DNA from: Rachicladosporium sp. CCFEE 5018
Lineage: Eukaryota > Ascomycota > Dothideomycetes > Cladosporiales > Cladosporiaceae
Length of the DNA stretch: 64,000 bases
Direction: 5' to 3'
Assembly: GCA_002077045.2 (NCBI GenBank)
Contig: KZ111192.1
Location: 1-64,000 of the forward strand
Shown: positions 32,447 through 44,452 of the stretch, piece after piece
How the letters are laid out: the number at the start of each line of letters is the position of its first letter
Position numbering within the stretch: the stretch's first letter is position 1
Program-made: the position numbers and the translations under genes
Notes under the pieces: model-generated
What the model was told of the DNA's origin: nothing
The model's database searches: none
What the model saw: only the letters and a program-made list of their open reading frames with translations

Positions 32447-33441
32447 TGTGCCTGGCCCACGACATACGAAAGCGGAAACACTTGGGATGGAGGGGTATGC
32501 TTGAGAGTGGAATAGTCTCGACTTCGCGTACCTCCGCAACCAGTCGAGCCTGCTCAGGCGCGCAGGCTGATGCTCGGTCTCGAACTCTGTGGCATTCTTC
32601 TGGTGCACACACATCGTCGCGTAACAAGCTCAAAAAGCCTTTTGCGCATGTCGACGGGCTCGAAACGTGCGTCAGCCCTCTTGAATTGTCCGCAGGAGAG
32701 ATTCGATATCGATCCCTGTGCGAGCTACATAGTCTTTGTCGACATCGACTATCGGAGAGGCACGGACGGTAGTGATGGGGGATATCAAGCTGTCTCGAGG
32801 AAAATGTTCACGTGAAGATTGGTCGTTGAGGCCCTCACAGCTGGAGGACAACGACAGATGTGAGCAAAAATCGCTCCCGGAAGCCGTAGGAGGATACCCA
32901 GTGCAGCATGTATATGCACAGGCAGTGCTTCTTCTCTCGCACGCCAAGAAACCTGGCTCTCACATCACTGCGACATTAACATGATGCATCCCCGTCTCAA
33001 CTCCACTTGCATTTTTCTGAAGGTGGTATCGACTATCACGCCGCGGTGAATTTAACCAGTAAAGTATGAGAGGCCTAGTGTCGAAGCACTACCTCTGCCT
33101 CTCCGTACATGCAGGGTCTGCTTCACGCTGCTTTTCGTATTGTTGCTACAATACGAAACATGTATTTCCGACCCGTGAGAGGCTAAAACTTCTGTGTCAA
33201 AGTATCAGAGATATGCTGCATCTCAGCGAAATGTCACTCCGATTTCTCGCTGTTGTGAGTACATTGATAGTAGCACAACAAGAGTCTCAAATAACCACAG
33301 AAGCGAGGGGACCAAGTGCCAATCGGAGCAGCTACAGGTCTCTCAATGACACTCCTCTCCAATTTGGGCTGCTGTGAGTACACCTGTAAATGCACAAGAA
33401 GATACCAATGTTTCTTAAGAGACAGCTACATCACTACTGAT
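32447..33441. other. Intergenic region of about 1 kb
   Basis: No full gene is supported. It holds two degenerate direct repeats (33231-33290 and 33347-33415) described separately. The first lies in a small open frame (33231-33377) beginning MSLRFLAVVSTLIVAQQES, which looks like a signal peptide. Confidence 0.45.
33231..33415 (+). repeat. Two degenerate 60-base repeats, signal-peptide-like
   Basis: Units at about 33231-33290 and 33347-33415 share the core CTG-TGTGAGTACA-----TA---GCACAA-AAGA. Unit 1 can encode FLAVVSTLIVAQQES; unit 2, in a shifted frame, LAAVSTPVNAQEDTNVS. A third unit lies at 36038-36100. They may be remnants of a small secreted-protein gene family, or simply a dispersed repeat. 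Confidence 0.4.
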
Positions 33442-35775
33442 TCACACAAGCTTGCCGCGTGTTCGGAAGTTGTCGTACACTTCCAACATCTCGTCCGTGA
33501 TACCACGTGCTGTGGCGCCAATTGCAGCGTCAAAGTCCTCCATGAAGATACGCTCGTCGCCACCTTGCTTGATCATCCGTCTCAGTACAGCTTTCACTGC
33601 AACGTCACAAATCTGCACAATCTCTGCACCAGAGTAGCCATCCATGCGTATTGCCAAGCCAGCAACGTCGAGATTCGCGCCATCTTGTATATGCTTAAGC
33701 TGCAGCTTGACGATATCGCATCTAGCGGCCTCTCCCGGCGGCGCTAGATAGACGTGCTCGTCGAACCTGCCTGGACGAAGCAGAGCTGGGTCCAGAGTAT
33801 GTGGCTTGTTCGTGGCCGCCATGATCTGGACGCCCGTGAGCGTCTCGAAGCCATCCATCTCATTCAAGAGAGTAGTCAACACATGTAATCCGCTATTGCC
33901 ACCGGCGTCCCGATCTGAGCCGATAGCATCGATTTCATCGAAGAAGATGATGCAAGGCTTCGCTGCCTTAGCCTTGCGGAAGATCTCCCTGATGGCACGC
34001 TCAGATTCGCCAACATACATACTGATGAGCTCAGCTCCCTTCACAGCTAAGAAGTTAAGCCCGTACGTGTTCGCCACGGCTTGTGCGGTCATCGTCTTGG
34101 AGCACCCGGGAGGACCGTAGAGTAGGACGCTCTGTTGCCAATGCGCACGACCGACTCGCGCCAGCTTGTCCATGTGATGTAGTGGCCAGCCGATAGTCTC
34201 ATCAAATATCTCCTTCATGACATCTGATCCGCCGATGTCGTTCCAGGTCACCTTAGGTGTCTCAAGAATGATCTCGCGCAGCGCTGTCGGACGAACCTCT
34301 GTCAGAGCGACATCGAAGTCTGCCATCGTGACTGTGGGACTACTGAGCGCTGATGCCTGTTGTTCGTCCGTGGAGGCGAGACGGCTGTGTGCTGTCCCAT
34401 CCACCAGGGTCGTGGTGGTGTCTTCGGACTGCGGAGATGGTCTGACGTCCACTGTCACCCAAGTCTCATCGGCCGGACGCACTAGCGCAGCGTTCTCAGC
34501 AGCTTGCGCGAGCATACCCAGATCTTTGCCGGTGAAGCCATGCGTACGCGCAGCAATGCTAGAGATGACGTCTTCTGCGATACGACCACCAACCTCTACC
34601 CGCAGTATCTGCAGTCGGGTTGTAGCATCGGGTATGGGCAATTCGTACGTCTTTGAAAAGCATCGCTTGGCGATCAGTCCAGTATGCACGCTCGAGATCG
34701 ATGGTGCAGCAGCCATGACAAGTACAGTGCTCCCATAAACTCCTTCAATGGCAGACTTGAGTGCAAGAGCGACTGGGTTGAGCAATGGATCCCCGGCGCC
34801 GGCAACCTCGTGAAGGTTGTCGATGAGTACCACGCTAGGCCGCTCCAGCTTGGCTTTCTCGAAGACCGTCTTGATTGTGTCGACATTCTTCGCAGTGGTA
34901 CTGAGCAGTTGGAGTGCATCAATCTTCAAGGTCCTCAGGGGGCCAAATGCAGCGCCGACCTGGTCCAGCAACAGCGTCTTGCCCGTGCCTTCGTAACCAT
35001 GCACCAAAATCGCAGCATTGCGTGCGACACTGACCTCGGCGTTGGAATGTTTAGCCTGCTCGCATATGTTGGACAATCGCTGATTCAGATCCTCGATTTT
35101 TTCATGCAGGCCACCGATCTGAGCAGCATCCAGGCGGATGCTGAGCTCCCCAGACGCCTCCGTATTGCGAGTCGTCATTACCTGCGTGAAGACCATCTCT
35201 GTGTCGTCGCCAATGATGTACAAGCCTGGACCTGACATGGGTGCAGTGTCATGAGGTTCGATGTGGTCGACAAAGTAGCGCTTCCTAAGCCCTTTCTTCG
35301 CGGCAACATCGAAAGTCATGCCCACAGCGACTGCCTCGCAGTTTTCGCTCACTGTTTCCTGTCAGTGAGTGGAATGCGATACCAAGAGAAGCCACGTACG
35401 TAGAGTCCATTTGCACCGAGTTTCCCAGGGTCCATCATCTATCTCATACTCTGATGGCGTGACATCCACGAGCTCGATCTTCGCAGCTTGCGGAATCTGC
35501 TGCGTTGACTTCTGGATTCTGACGTTCTTTCCGAGCTGAAAGTTGAATGTCTCACGCATAATCTCGCTCATCTGAACTGGAGGGTTCTTGGGGCTGTTGC
35601 TCGAATCCGAGCCACGCCATGCGATCCCAATTCCGACCAGATCATCCTGATGGACCTCACACAGCGCTCCGGTAGCGAGACCTAGCTTCGTAAGTGCACC
35701 AGCATCAAGAAAAACCCTATAGGCCTCCCTGAGCCCAGCAGTTGCCTTGCGAACGGTAAACTGCTTGTCCGCCAT
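33442..35775 (-). CDS. AFG2/SPATA5-like tandem AAA+ ATPase with degenerate first ATPase domain
   Basis: 761 residues from exons 35775-35400 and 35351-33442. AFG2/Drg1-type AAA ATPases form hexamers that strip shuttling factors from pre-60S ribosomes. The N-domain (about 1-190, MADKQFTVRKATAGLREAYR) fits a CDC48-type fold. The first AAA domain is weak: Walker A is GYEGTGKT (about 244) and the Walker B acidic pair is replaced (VVLIDNLHE). The second is canonical, with GPPGCSKT (about 534), FFDEIDAI (about 597) and arginine fingers in RPGRFDEH. GPPGCSKT is diagnostic for the AFG2 branch. The protein is diverged enough to be a paralogue rather than the essential orthologue. Confidence 0.85.
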
Positions 35776-36212
35776 GTCACTTGAGTAGTGCGATGTGCAC
35801 GCAGCGGAGAATACGAGAGACAGAGAGTATGTCGTCCTGTATGAGTCAAGCTGCTAAGTTTTGCAATGAAATGGCAAGAACGGTACACTTTCTCCGAATT
35901 TGAGAGTACCTCGATAACGCTCCTGTCAGTTTAGCTGCGGCGTCGTGGGACTATCTCGGTCGGTCGCCGAGAGACCAATTTCATTCAGGCTTCACTGTTT
36001 ATGAAAACATCATGGCTGCTCTATGTGCTCTCCAGAGTCATCAATTGCAATGCTTCACTGCTGTGGTTATATTGATAGATGCACAAGAAAGTTCCAACTG
36101 CCGGGGAGAAGCGCGCTAGCATAACCTTATCTTGAGTCTGTTCTCTTGCAACTTCAACTCCGCTTCGGGATGCTGCAAGCAGACAACAGCCAATGATCAT
36201 TGATGCCAGCAA
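35776..36212. promoter_or_regulatory. Divergent promoter region, AAA ATPase / mitochondrial protein
   Basis: 437 bases between divergent genes. The third signal-peptide-like repeat lies here (see 36012-36119). Confidence 0.45.
36012..36119 (+). repeat. Third degenerate 60-base repeat with short open frame
   Basis: A 36-codon frame (36012-36119) starting MAALCALQSHQLQ contains FTAVVILIDAQESSNCRG. The underlying DNA (36038-36100) matches the two units at 33231-33415. The three units bracket the AAA ATPase gene. It may be a remnant rather than a gene. Confidence 0.35.
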
Positions 36213-37496
36213 TTGATGCTCACCGCGTCGGTGCTTGGAAAGCGCAGTATCTGTACTGCATTGCGCCGTCTCCATGATGGCGCGGTCATTGGCTGCAGAC
36301 ACCTTCATTCGAGTGTGAACAGGGGTGCGGGAGGACGGGCACGAAGCACGAGGAGCGAAGGACGCAGATCGAGGAAAGAGGAGCCTTCGCTGATCGAACA
36401 ACTGTTCCCTGAGGAGAGCCGCCAGCATGAAGCGAAAAGTGCGCCTCGAGAAATCCCTCGTCTGCCACTAGAACCTGCACCACTGCCTTGGCGAAGCGCG
36501 GCAGACAATGCGGACGCACGACCAGACGATGTCCAGAAACCAAGCCATCCCAACCACGCCCGCGCCTACGAAATAGCACAATCTGCAACGAGCTACCTAC
36601 TCCTCCGCAATGCCAGCAAGCATCTGACCATACAAGACTTTCGGCGACTGATCCCTCAGGGGAAGCACATTGAGGGCTGGGCGCTGGAGCAAGGCGATAT
36701 CGTACAAATTATTCCTGGACGGAATCTACGCACGCTAGAGGCCAATGGACTCTACGTTCTCAAGTTCTCTTCACCAATCAGCGCGTTCGCGTACCAAGGT
36801 CACGTTACCCGGATCGCGAAGCTGGTCGCCGATCAGACACCCACTTCGCTCTTCTCAGGCATGCCTCCGCAGCCTAGCTACATTCTCGACGGCATGGATG
36901 TACGTGCTGCGATCGAGGCCTACACTCTCAAGCCTGCAACTCAGCGCCTAACATTGCGGCAGCTCAAGCCTCCGCTTAGCCGTGCCATTGCACCACAAGT
37001 ACGATTTGGCGGGCACCCAGCACTGACTCAGAGACCTGGTAAGATGTCTTTCGGACTGAGACTCACACTGGACGGACCACAGCTCGCCTTGCGCCGGATT
37101 CGACACGTGATCTACGAGAGTGGTCGCGCTCGTGCCCTGTCCTGGTCAGGGGGAGAAGAGATGAATGTGCCGATCAGCGAGTGGGTAGCGCCCATACGAT
37201 ATGGTGAGCTGGGCTCAGCGATTGGCGAGAGTACAAAAAGCGAGTCGGAGGGAAATGGAGTTGTAGAGTCTGAGGAGGCAGCAGAAGAGGAGAGCGAGCA
37301 CACAAGTGAGCAGTATAAGGCAGCTGAGCTGAAACGACGGAAGCCTCATCCTGTCTTCATTCTCGGCTTCCATACGGAACATGCTGCACAAAGCTTCAAG
37401 CGGTACTGGCATCGCCGGCCGATGGAATGGGAGGGAGATCATGCGGACGAAGAGGGTGACTTGCCTCCGATCGCGAATGTTGAGTTGTTATGGTGA
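36213..37496 (+). CDS. Probable mitochondrial protein of unknown function
   Basis: 427 residues, no intron. The N-terminus (MMLTASVLGKRSICTALRRL, then HLHSSVNRGAGGRARSTRS) is a basic, acid-free, Arg/Ser-rich targeting peptide with a plausible cleavage region near 35-45. The body has ordered blocks: YLLLRNASKHLTIQDFRRL, LEQGDIVQIIPGRNL, TLEANGLYVLKFSS, and FGLRLTLDGPQLALRRIRH followed by VIYESGRARALSW. An acidic Glu-rich insert (EEAAEEESEHTSEQ) and HPVFILGFHTEHAAQSFKRYW end the protein. The beta-alpha pattern of the two latter blocks resembles an RNA-recognition fold, but I do not recognise the family. Confidence 0.8.
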   Translation: MMLTASVLGKRSICTALRRLHDGAVIGCRHLHSSVNRGAGGRARSTRSEGRRSRKEEPSLIEQLFPEESRQHEAKSAPREIPRLPLEPAPLPWRSAADNADARPDDVQKPSHPNHARAYEIAQSATSYLLLRNASKHLTIQDFRRLIPQGKHIEGWALEQGDIVQIIPGRNLRTLEANGLYVLKFSSPISAFAYQGHVTRIAKLVADQTPTSLFSGMPPQPSYILDGMDVRAAIEAYTLKPATQRLTLRQLKPPLSRAIAPQVRFGGHPALTQRPGKMSFGLRLTLDGPQLALRRIRHVIYESGRARALSWSGGEEMNVPISEWVAPIRYGELGSAIGESTKSESEGNGVVESEEAAEEESEHTSEQYKAAELKRRKPHPVFILGFHTEHAAQSFKRYWHRRPMEWEGDHADEEGDLPPIANVELLW

Positions 37497-37953
37497 TGCG
37501 ACTTGCTACCTTACACGCTTTCCCATCTCAGGTTCGATCATTCTCGAGCGTCTGTCAATGAAGTCAACACAGCTGAAAGGGCATGTAGTACTGCTGAGAG
37601 ATAGCTGTCTCAAATCACACTTACACAGACATTGCCGCCGCATTAGCGTTTCGCTCGTACACCTTTGACAATGTCTCGCCAATGACTGAGCCGGAACGAC
37701 TTTTGGCTAATCGAGGACCCGACGGTGAGTCAGGGGCTGACTCTCTAGGACTACACTTGCATAGGCGTCTGCTCACGGAATAAATGGCAGACTCACGGGC
37801 ATCGGTCGTTCTTTCCATCCTCATGCAGAGGTATCTGGTAGCTTGGCAAGGAATCTTCTCCGGCTTGCTGATCATTTCACCACTTCCGCGAGCTTCATCG
37901 CTCCTGATTCACTTCATCCTACATCTGGCACAATACTTGTCATTCTCCTCGGT
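37497..37953. other. Intergenic region upstream of the BTB pair
   Basis: No gene supported. The frame of the downstream BTB gene is open back to 37843, but an ATG pair at 37954/37957 matches the paralogue's start better. Confidence 0.5.
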
Positions 37954-39028
37954 ATGATGACTGACACTCCGCAGCGCGACATCGCGGACACTGTAGCGAC
38001 GCCTGACCAGATCTCGTTTTCCAGGCTGGGCGAAGTGGTACTGGTACTGCAGGATAAACGCGAGCTCACAGTACTCTCGCATCTCCTCACACATGCCTCC
38101 ACAACGTTTAGGGCTCTGCTAGGACCACACTTTGCGGAGGGCCAGCAAGAGCGAAGCGCCACGCAGCTCCTCAGGCTACTACTGCCGGACGACGATTCAG
38201 AGGGTATGCTCGATCTTTGCGCGATTCTTCACTTGAAGCCGCTTCACAACGTACAAAACTCCGGCGAGCAAATGGCTGCAATCGTGCGGATACTCGGACT
38301 CGCCATGCATGCGGACAAATACGACTGTACATCTTCTATCGAGCTTGCGGCGAATGGACTACTCTCGCGCTTTATACAACCAGGCGGCACTACTGGCCTC
38401 GTTATGGGATCTCTCAGCGATCTCGTCCTCACAGCTCATCTCCTACGCCTACCGCGCCACTTTGCAGTTTTCACCAGTCGTCTAGTCATGGATTACGACT
38501 GGCGATACTCCACGCTCCTCGAAGAGCCTGTCATAGAACGGCTAGGGACTGCACTAGTTGGTATGTTCCATCTCACGCTGGCAGCACAATGACGGCTTCC
38601 CATACTAAAACCGTACAGTCCACCTCGACGAACAGCGCAACGCAGCCCGAAAGAAGTGCATCGATCTCATCGAGAGCCTTGGCAAGAAGTGGTGCTGCAT
38701 GGCTTCATCAACATCGAGCTCCATGCATACCTTCGCGGTAACGAAACACCACAACAACCCATCCGAAGGGCTATACCACACCCTGCACAGCTGTTCTCTA
38801 TCGCAGACACTGAGTCGTCTTGCAAAGAGCGACATCGTCAGCTGCGGTCTGGCATGCGACCACGGCCCCAGCAGAACCGCCATCAATCAGGAGAAGTATG
38901 AGGCCCTAGCCTCTGACGTGAAGGACGTGGCGCATGGTTTGTGTCTGGACTGCGTGACTGCTGCGCCGGGTAAATGCACGCACCAGAGCATATTGATGCG
39001 ATACATCAGAGAGAATGTCGGTGCTTGA
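37954..39028 (+). CDS. BTB/POZ-domain protein with C-terminal Cys/His motif (tandem copy 1)
   Basis: 338 residues from exons 37954-38560 and 38619-39028. The BTB-like fold spans about 20-130 (GEVVLVLQDKRELTVLSHLL, then TTFRALLGPHFAEGQQ), with LLLPDDDSEGMLDLCAILH and ADKYDC as usual BTB landmarks. The C-terminal half is Cys-rich: SCGLACDHG, then Cys311-x2-Cys314-x7-Cys322-x-His324 in HGLCLDCVTAAPGKCTH. BTB proteins are often adaptors for cullin-3 ligases or transcription factors. It is followed 467 bases later by a paralogue with the same intron position. Confidence 0.82.
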
Positions 39029-39495
39029 TAGGTACCTGTCGCGACCAGATAGAGACAGGCTTGAGAAGCTGTTTGCAGTAACCTTACAAATGGAGGTTCG
39101 GTATTGCCGAAATAGGCTCGGGCAAGTATTGGGAGTCCCTGTTCTCATACCGCACTACGATACAATGCTTTCGATACCATGCAGGGCTTGGAAGCAAAGC
39201 AGTGGCGCGCGGTCAGGGCGACAGCAGCACCAAATGAGCCATCAGTGCACAATTCGAGATCGAGACACGAGTGATTGATAGCAATCTCTGCCCGTTGGGC
39301 GCTCCGCACAAGTGATGCGGGATCGTATACACAAGTGAAAGTGCATCTCAGGTAAGTGATGCCCGTCTCATCTCAGTCGTTCCTTCCACATCACTCCGCA
39401 GTCGAAGAGGATCATTCCACTGCGCGGTTTCTACCCACCACATGCGACACACCACACACCACTTTCGGCTCTGAACTGCAACAGCCATCATCATT
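39029..39495. other. Spacer between tandem BTB genes
   Basis: No gene supported. The last 150 bases are pyrimidine-rich and likely form the promoter of the second gene. Confidence 0.5.
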
Positions 39496-40558
39496 ATGGC
39501 GGACGACACAACACCGACCAAGATAGCGCTCTCCAGCACTGGAGACGTTGTCCTTGTCCTACAAGATCAGACCGAGCTCACGGTGTCCGCCGGCTTCCTC
39601 ACTCATGTGTCGACTACCTTCAGCGCTCTCCTCGGTGGTCGATTTGCGGAGGGCCAGCAACCACGCAGCGCACAAGATCCTACCCGGATCTCACTGCCCG
39701 ATGACGACCCTCAATCGATGATCGATCTCTGCTCGCTCCTGCACTTCAGACCCTTGACCGACTTCTCCATAATCTGCCCGACAGCCCTGGACGCAAGCTT
39801 CGTGTGTAGGTTTCTTGGACTGGCCACAGTAGCGGACAAGTACGACTCGGTCACCGTGCTCCAGCTTTCGGTGTGTGCATTGCTTGCCCCTCTGATGCGG
39901 CCAGATGGGACCTCTCAATTGGATCTTGCCCAGCTCAGCGATTTGGTACTGGGCACATATCTGCTGAAGCTTCCTCGTCACTATACGGTCTTCTCGAGCC
40001 GGCTTGTAAGAGATCATACAGATCCGTACACCACGTTGCGCACTGGTAGACTTGTAGACCGCGTTGGAATTGCCATAATCTGTAAGTGATCATCTGCTCT
40101 CAATGGGTAAACTTTGCTAATGATGCATAGTCTCTCTCGAATCACAACGAACGGCAGCGCGTAACGAGTGTATCGAATTAGTGGAAGGACTTACGTCTCT
40201 GACTTGTCACCGTAGCCATTGCGGCAACAAGCAAGACGTGACGAACTTTTACGAGAAGATCGCAAGCAAGCTGCTCGTTGCAGATGGCAAGACAGGTTTT
40301 GGGGCAGTGCAGTCCTGTGCACTGAACAGGATTCTGAAGAGCATCTCCATATCTGATCCGATCAGTGTCGTGAGCACTTGCTCTAGGTGTGCGACCCGTG
40401 AAGACGCTTCCTATGGGCTGAAACGGCTGCGCACAATCGTACGGCGTGTCTACAGTATTGCATGCGGCTTATGCATACTGTGCCCTCACAGTCACGATGG
40501 ACGGTGCGACCACACGGACACCTTGAAGGGGTACATTGAAGACAATGGTGGTGCGTAG
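39496..40558 (+). CDS. BTB/POZ-domain protein with C-terminal Cys/His motif (tandem copy 2)
   Basis: 337 residues from exons 39496-40081 and 40131-40558. It shares with the upstream gene the blocks GDVVLVLQDQTELTVS, TTFSALLGGRFAEGQQ, SLPDDDPQSMIDLCSLLHFR and ADKYDS, the intron position and phase, and the C-terminal motif Cys310-x2-Cys313-x7-Cys321-x-His323 (CGLCILCPHSHDGRCDH). A further CSRC pair lies about 40 residues before the end motif. The pair clearly arose by tandem duplication; divergence is high, so the event is not recent. Confidence 0.82.
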
Positions 40559-40859
40559 CAAAGCGTATCCCACGCTCGCATAGAGGGGTGGTGTATCGGG
40601 AACAGCGAAAAGCTGTGGGTGGTGGCCTGATCGGGTCCATCATGATCACCCTTCAAATCACATCTATCGGACATGCCTGAAACGCTACACGAGGAAGGTC
40701 AGTGACGCAACGGGAGTCGTATTCAGGCCCCGGGCATGTGCGGAAGAAGACTCCAGCACTGTCTACAAAATCATACCACAGCAACACAGATCAACGCTGT
40801 GATGCTAACGGAGTGTTCTTGCAAGATGGCGCTATGAGAAAGGAGTGTGTTGCTCACGC
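40559..40859. other. Convergent spacer
   Basis: 301 bases between the BTB stop and the transporter stop. Nothing seen. Confidence 0.5.
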
Positions 40860-42681
40860 CTAGAGAGTATACCTGAACTGCGGATTCTTCTTATCCGTCG
40901 AATCATCCTCAAAAGCATGCTCATACCCTTCCATAACCCCACTAGCGTCCCTCTTCTTATTCTCCCTCGCACAGACCCAACGATAAATCAGCGCAAGTAC
41001 GATGCAAGCCGCGCTCGTCGCGACCTATCACTCAGTCAGCATGCCATGCCCAATTGCAGTCCCCTCTCACAATAGCAGGATTCGACTCACCGTAACAATC
41101 CACCCCGTAGTATACAACGGCTTCTCACTCTGCAAAAACACCAGCGGCCCCATAAAATTCCCCAAACAATACCCAACAAACATCCCACTACTCCCCACAC
41201 TCCTCTTAGTATACCCCGCCGTATTCGCAATAACCATACTCATGAGCACCGCATAACCCCCTCCATAACTCGCAAGTATATAAACCGCGAAAAGCTTCGC
41301 CCCGGTCGCAGACTGCGGCAGCTTCCAGAGCAGGAGGGAGGCGAGCAGCGTACCCGAGACTGTTATGGCGACGAGGTAGGCGCGCATTCCTTTTACTTTC
41401 ATGGCGATGAAGGGAGCAGAGAGTTCGATGGTGCCGATTACAAAGCCGGCGGGCATTACGAGGAGGAGGGAGTTGAGGCCGGAGAAACCTAGGTCGTTGA
41501 TTATGATGGGGGTGAATGTTGAGACTGTGGTACGAGGTCAGCTTGGTATGACAGGAGAGAAGGGAGAGGAGAGCGAACCTGGCCCGTTGGCAACGAGCAT
41601 CGTCAGAGCCATGCCGAATGTGAGCCAGAATTTGCCGTCGCCGAGGAGTTCCCAGACTTGCTCCATCTTGAAATGCGTGTTCCTCACTCCACTGTTGTTG
41701 ACTCTCATCCTGGCGACGGCAATATAGCGTTCACGGTCCGTGAAGCCCTTCGCACGGATAGGATCAGGCGGCATGAAGAACAGTATGACGAAAGCCCAGA
41801 GCACTGTCACGGCGCCGGCAACGATGTACATGTATCGCCAAGGGCTCAGGGAGCCGGAGATATGGCCGAGTCCGTAGTTTATCAGCGGCGAGACGATGGA
41901 GACGTAGCCCGTCATGGAGTACCAGATGCCCATGCGGAAGGCTTGTTCTTGTTTTTTGTACCAGCTACGCTGACTGTCAGCCATCACGATCGACAACAGC
42001 CCGAGCCTCGAGACTGGCGTGGGCGAGTACATGCTCACCTGCCGACCACCAACATCCAGCCAGGCGAGACGCCTGCCTCCAATGCTCCAAGGAAGAAGCG
42101 CTGCACGTACAGCCCTTGATGGTTCGTACAAGCCGCTGTGGTCATGAGGCAGAGACCCCAGAGTAGGACGATGGTGAAGATGACTTTCTCGATTGGGTAT
42201 CTTTGGGCCAAGAGTATAGCTGGGTAGCTGCCGACGATGAAGCCAGGATAAAAGATTGCAGCACTGAGACTATACCTGAGTCCTACCGTCAACGCCAGAT
42301 CCGTCCTCAGTCCGAATAGCGCCTGTACTGTCAGTCAGCATCCTCTCCTCGCCCATCCACCTCTCGTGTCTTCCTTCAGTTGCCTCCATCACACTCGCGA
42401 GGGATAAGAAAACTCACAGCCTGGCTCAACATAGCCTTATCATAGTACTGCAGTCCATAAGTCACACACAGTATACTCAACAACCTCCGATCAATCTTCT
42501 TAGTGAGCTTCTTCTCTTCCTCAGCCGTCCAGGTCTGGTCGCCGGTGTATGCTGAAAGGACTTTGAGCGCTTCGTCGTTGTGGATGGTGTCGACTGTAAT
42601 GGACTTTGTGAGCTCTCCGAGCTGGTCGGGATTGGTATCTTTGCCGATGGTGAGGTCTTCTTTCTCTCTTAGAGAAGCCAT
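40860..42681 (-). CDS. MFS allantoate-permease-family (DAL5/ACS) transporter
   Basis: 510 residues. Exons on the minus strand are 42681-42418, 42322-42039, 41964-41579, 41524-41091 and 41024-40860 (1533 bases, in frame). Introns are 54-95 bases; intron 3 uses a weak GTTCGC donor. The anion:cation symporter family imports organic anions such as allantoate, nicotinate, pantothenate or biotin precursors with protons. Typical blocks are LQYYDKAMLSQAALFGLRTD, the loop FFLGALEAGVSPGWMLVVG, SWYKKQEQAFRMGIWYSMTG, ending ARENKKRDASGVMEGYEHAF. Twelve helices are expected and about that many hydrophobic runs are seen. Substrate unknown. Confidence 0.9.
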
Positions 42682-43225
42682 TATGGGTGCTGTAGTTAGG
42701 CTGAGGCAATGAAAGGAAGACAGGAAGAGGAGAGGAGAGCTAGAATGAAGTGTAGACTACCTACATAGCTGCGTGAGGCTACCTTGTACTTCCCACAGCC
42801 ACGCGACATGCACATGGCTTCCTCATACCCACAGTTTCGTCAGCGAATACACTCTGCCAACACGGAACTGTTATTCCCGTTGCAGCCCTCGCGTATCAGC
42901 GAATGATGGACGCGAGTATGAGGGGAAAGGTCTTGGTATGGAGCAGGTCGCTACTTGCAGTCGTATCTGTGAGAGGCATGATGTGCAAGCCAAGAGAAAG
43001 AAGCTGGGGAGTTGTGTGGGGATCTCGGCTATGGCTGCATGTTTGACCCGAGATGCTGCAAGTGCGCAACGAAACACTGTCGTGAGCTGCAATATTGATC
43101 AGCAAGCATGAGTCGCAAGTTGTGCAGGCGATTGCAGTACCGATCGCTTCGATGTTGTACTTCGCCCGATGCAGTATCGTACACGCGCCTCTTCCTCTGC
43201 GCCTCCCATATCCATAACCACGCCT
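42682..43225. other. Spacer between the transporter start and the RPT6 stop
   Basis: 544 bases, promoter of the transporter. Small frames on both strands have no protein character. Confidence 0.5.
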
Positions 43226-44452
43226 CTACTTCCACAACTTCGCCAGACTCGTCTCCTTGTCATCATGCCTGTTCAACACCTTCGCAGTCGCCAGATCAAA
43301 GTCCTCCTGCGTGACGTGCACCCGCCTCTCCCTCAGCGCAAACATCCCAGCCTCCGTGCACACACCCTTCAGCTCAGCCCCAGAACACTGATTCATCTTC
43401 TCGGCAATCTTCGCCAGATCGATACCTCTCGTCAAGTTCATACTTCTGCTGTGGATGCGCAAAATATCTGCGCGCGCTTCGGTAGTGGGTGGCGGGAACT
43501 CGATCTTCCTGTCGATGCGGCCTGGTCGGAGAAGCGCAGGATCGAGGATATCGAGTCGATTCGTGGCCATGATGACTTTGATGTTCTTTGTTGGCTCGAA
43601 ACCGTCGAGCTGATTGAGTAGTTCCAGCATCGTCCGCTGGACTTCGGAGTCGCCGCCTGAGTTGCCTTCCACACGCGATGAGCCGATGGAGTCGATCTCG
43701 TCCATAAAGATAATACTAGGTGCATGCTCTCTCGCCATGACGAAGAGCTCGCGCACCATTCTGCTGCCCTCTCCGATGTACTTCTGCACCAACTCCGACC
43801 CACTCACGCGAATGAACTTGCAGTCTGTGTGATGTGCGACTGCTCGTGCTAGTAATGTCTTGCCAGTACCGGGAGGTCCATATAGCAGTACACCCTTTGG
43901 CTGTGCGATGCCTAGTGACTCGAAGAGCTCCGGGTGCTTTAGCCCAAGCTCGATGACTTCCTTGATCGCCTTGATCTGCTCGTCCAGACCACCAATCATG
44001 TCGTACGTACTATCGGGTACTTTCTCCACCATCATCAGTGACACAAGCGGGTCGACCGAGGATGGTAGTAACGAAGAGAGTTTGTACGAGTCGCTGAGCA
44101 GGGTGACGCGTTTGCCGGCTGTGAGTTTGGAGATGTCGATGTTATCGGCAATGTCCACCACTACATGCTGTCAGTCTGTTGCCTTGTCTTGCAATCTACA
44201 TCATCAGCATCACTCACCATACTTCCCCTCGGGATGCACCTTAACCAACACCTTCTTCGTGCCCATCACCTTGACCACCTCTCCCACATAGCTGCCCGGC
44301 TGTTGCAGCAGACCAAGTTCCTCTCGCAATAGTCGCACTCTGCTGTTGTACTCGTTCCGCTGTGCCTCTAGTCGTCGCAGTACTGCCTGGCCCTGGATGA
44401 TCTCGAGCTTCATGCTCTCAATCTTGTTGTTGAAGAACGTGTCGAGCGCCAT
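43226..44452 (-). CDS. RPT6: 26S proteasome regulatory ATPase RPT6
   Basis: 389 residues from exons 44452-44218 and 44160-43226. RPT6 (Sug1/PSMC5) is one of six AAA ATPases in the base of the 19S particle, which unfolds substrates and opens the 20S gate. The N-terminal coiled coil (MKLEIIQGQAVLRRLEAQRN) leads to the OB domain (VGEVVKVMGTKKVLVKVHPE). The AAA domain has YDMIGGLDEQIKAIKEVIEL, Walker A GPPGTGKT (about 173-180), Walker B IIFMDEID and arginine fingers RPGRIDRK. Family proteins usually have LPVKHPELFE where this one reads LGLKHPELFE, a mild difference. The splice restores GKYVVDIADNIDI. Confidence 0.97.
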
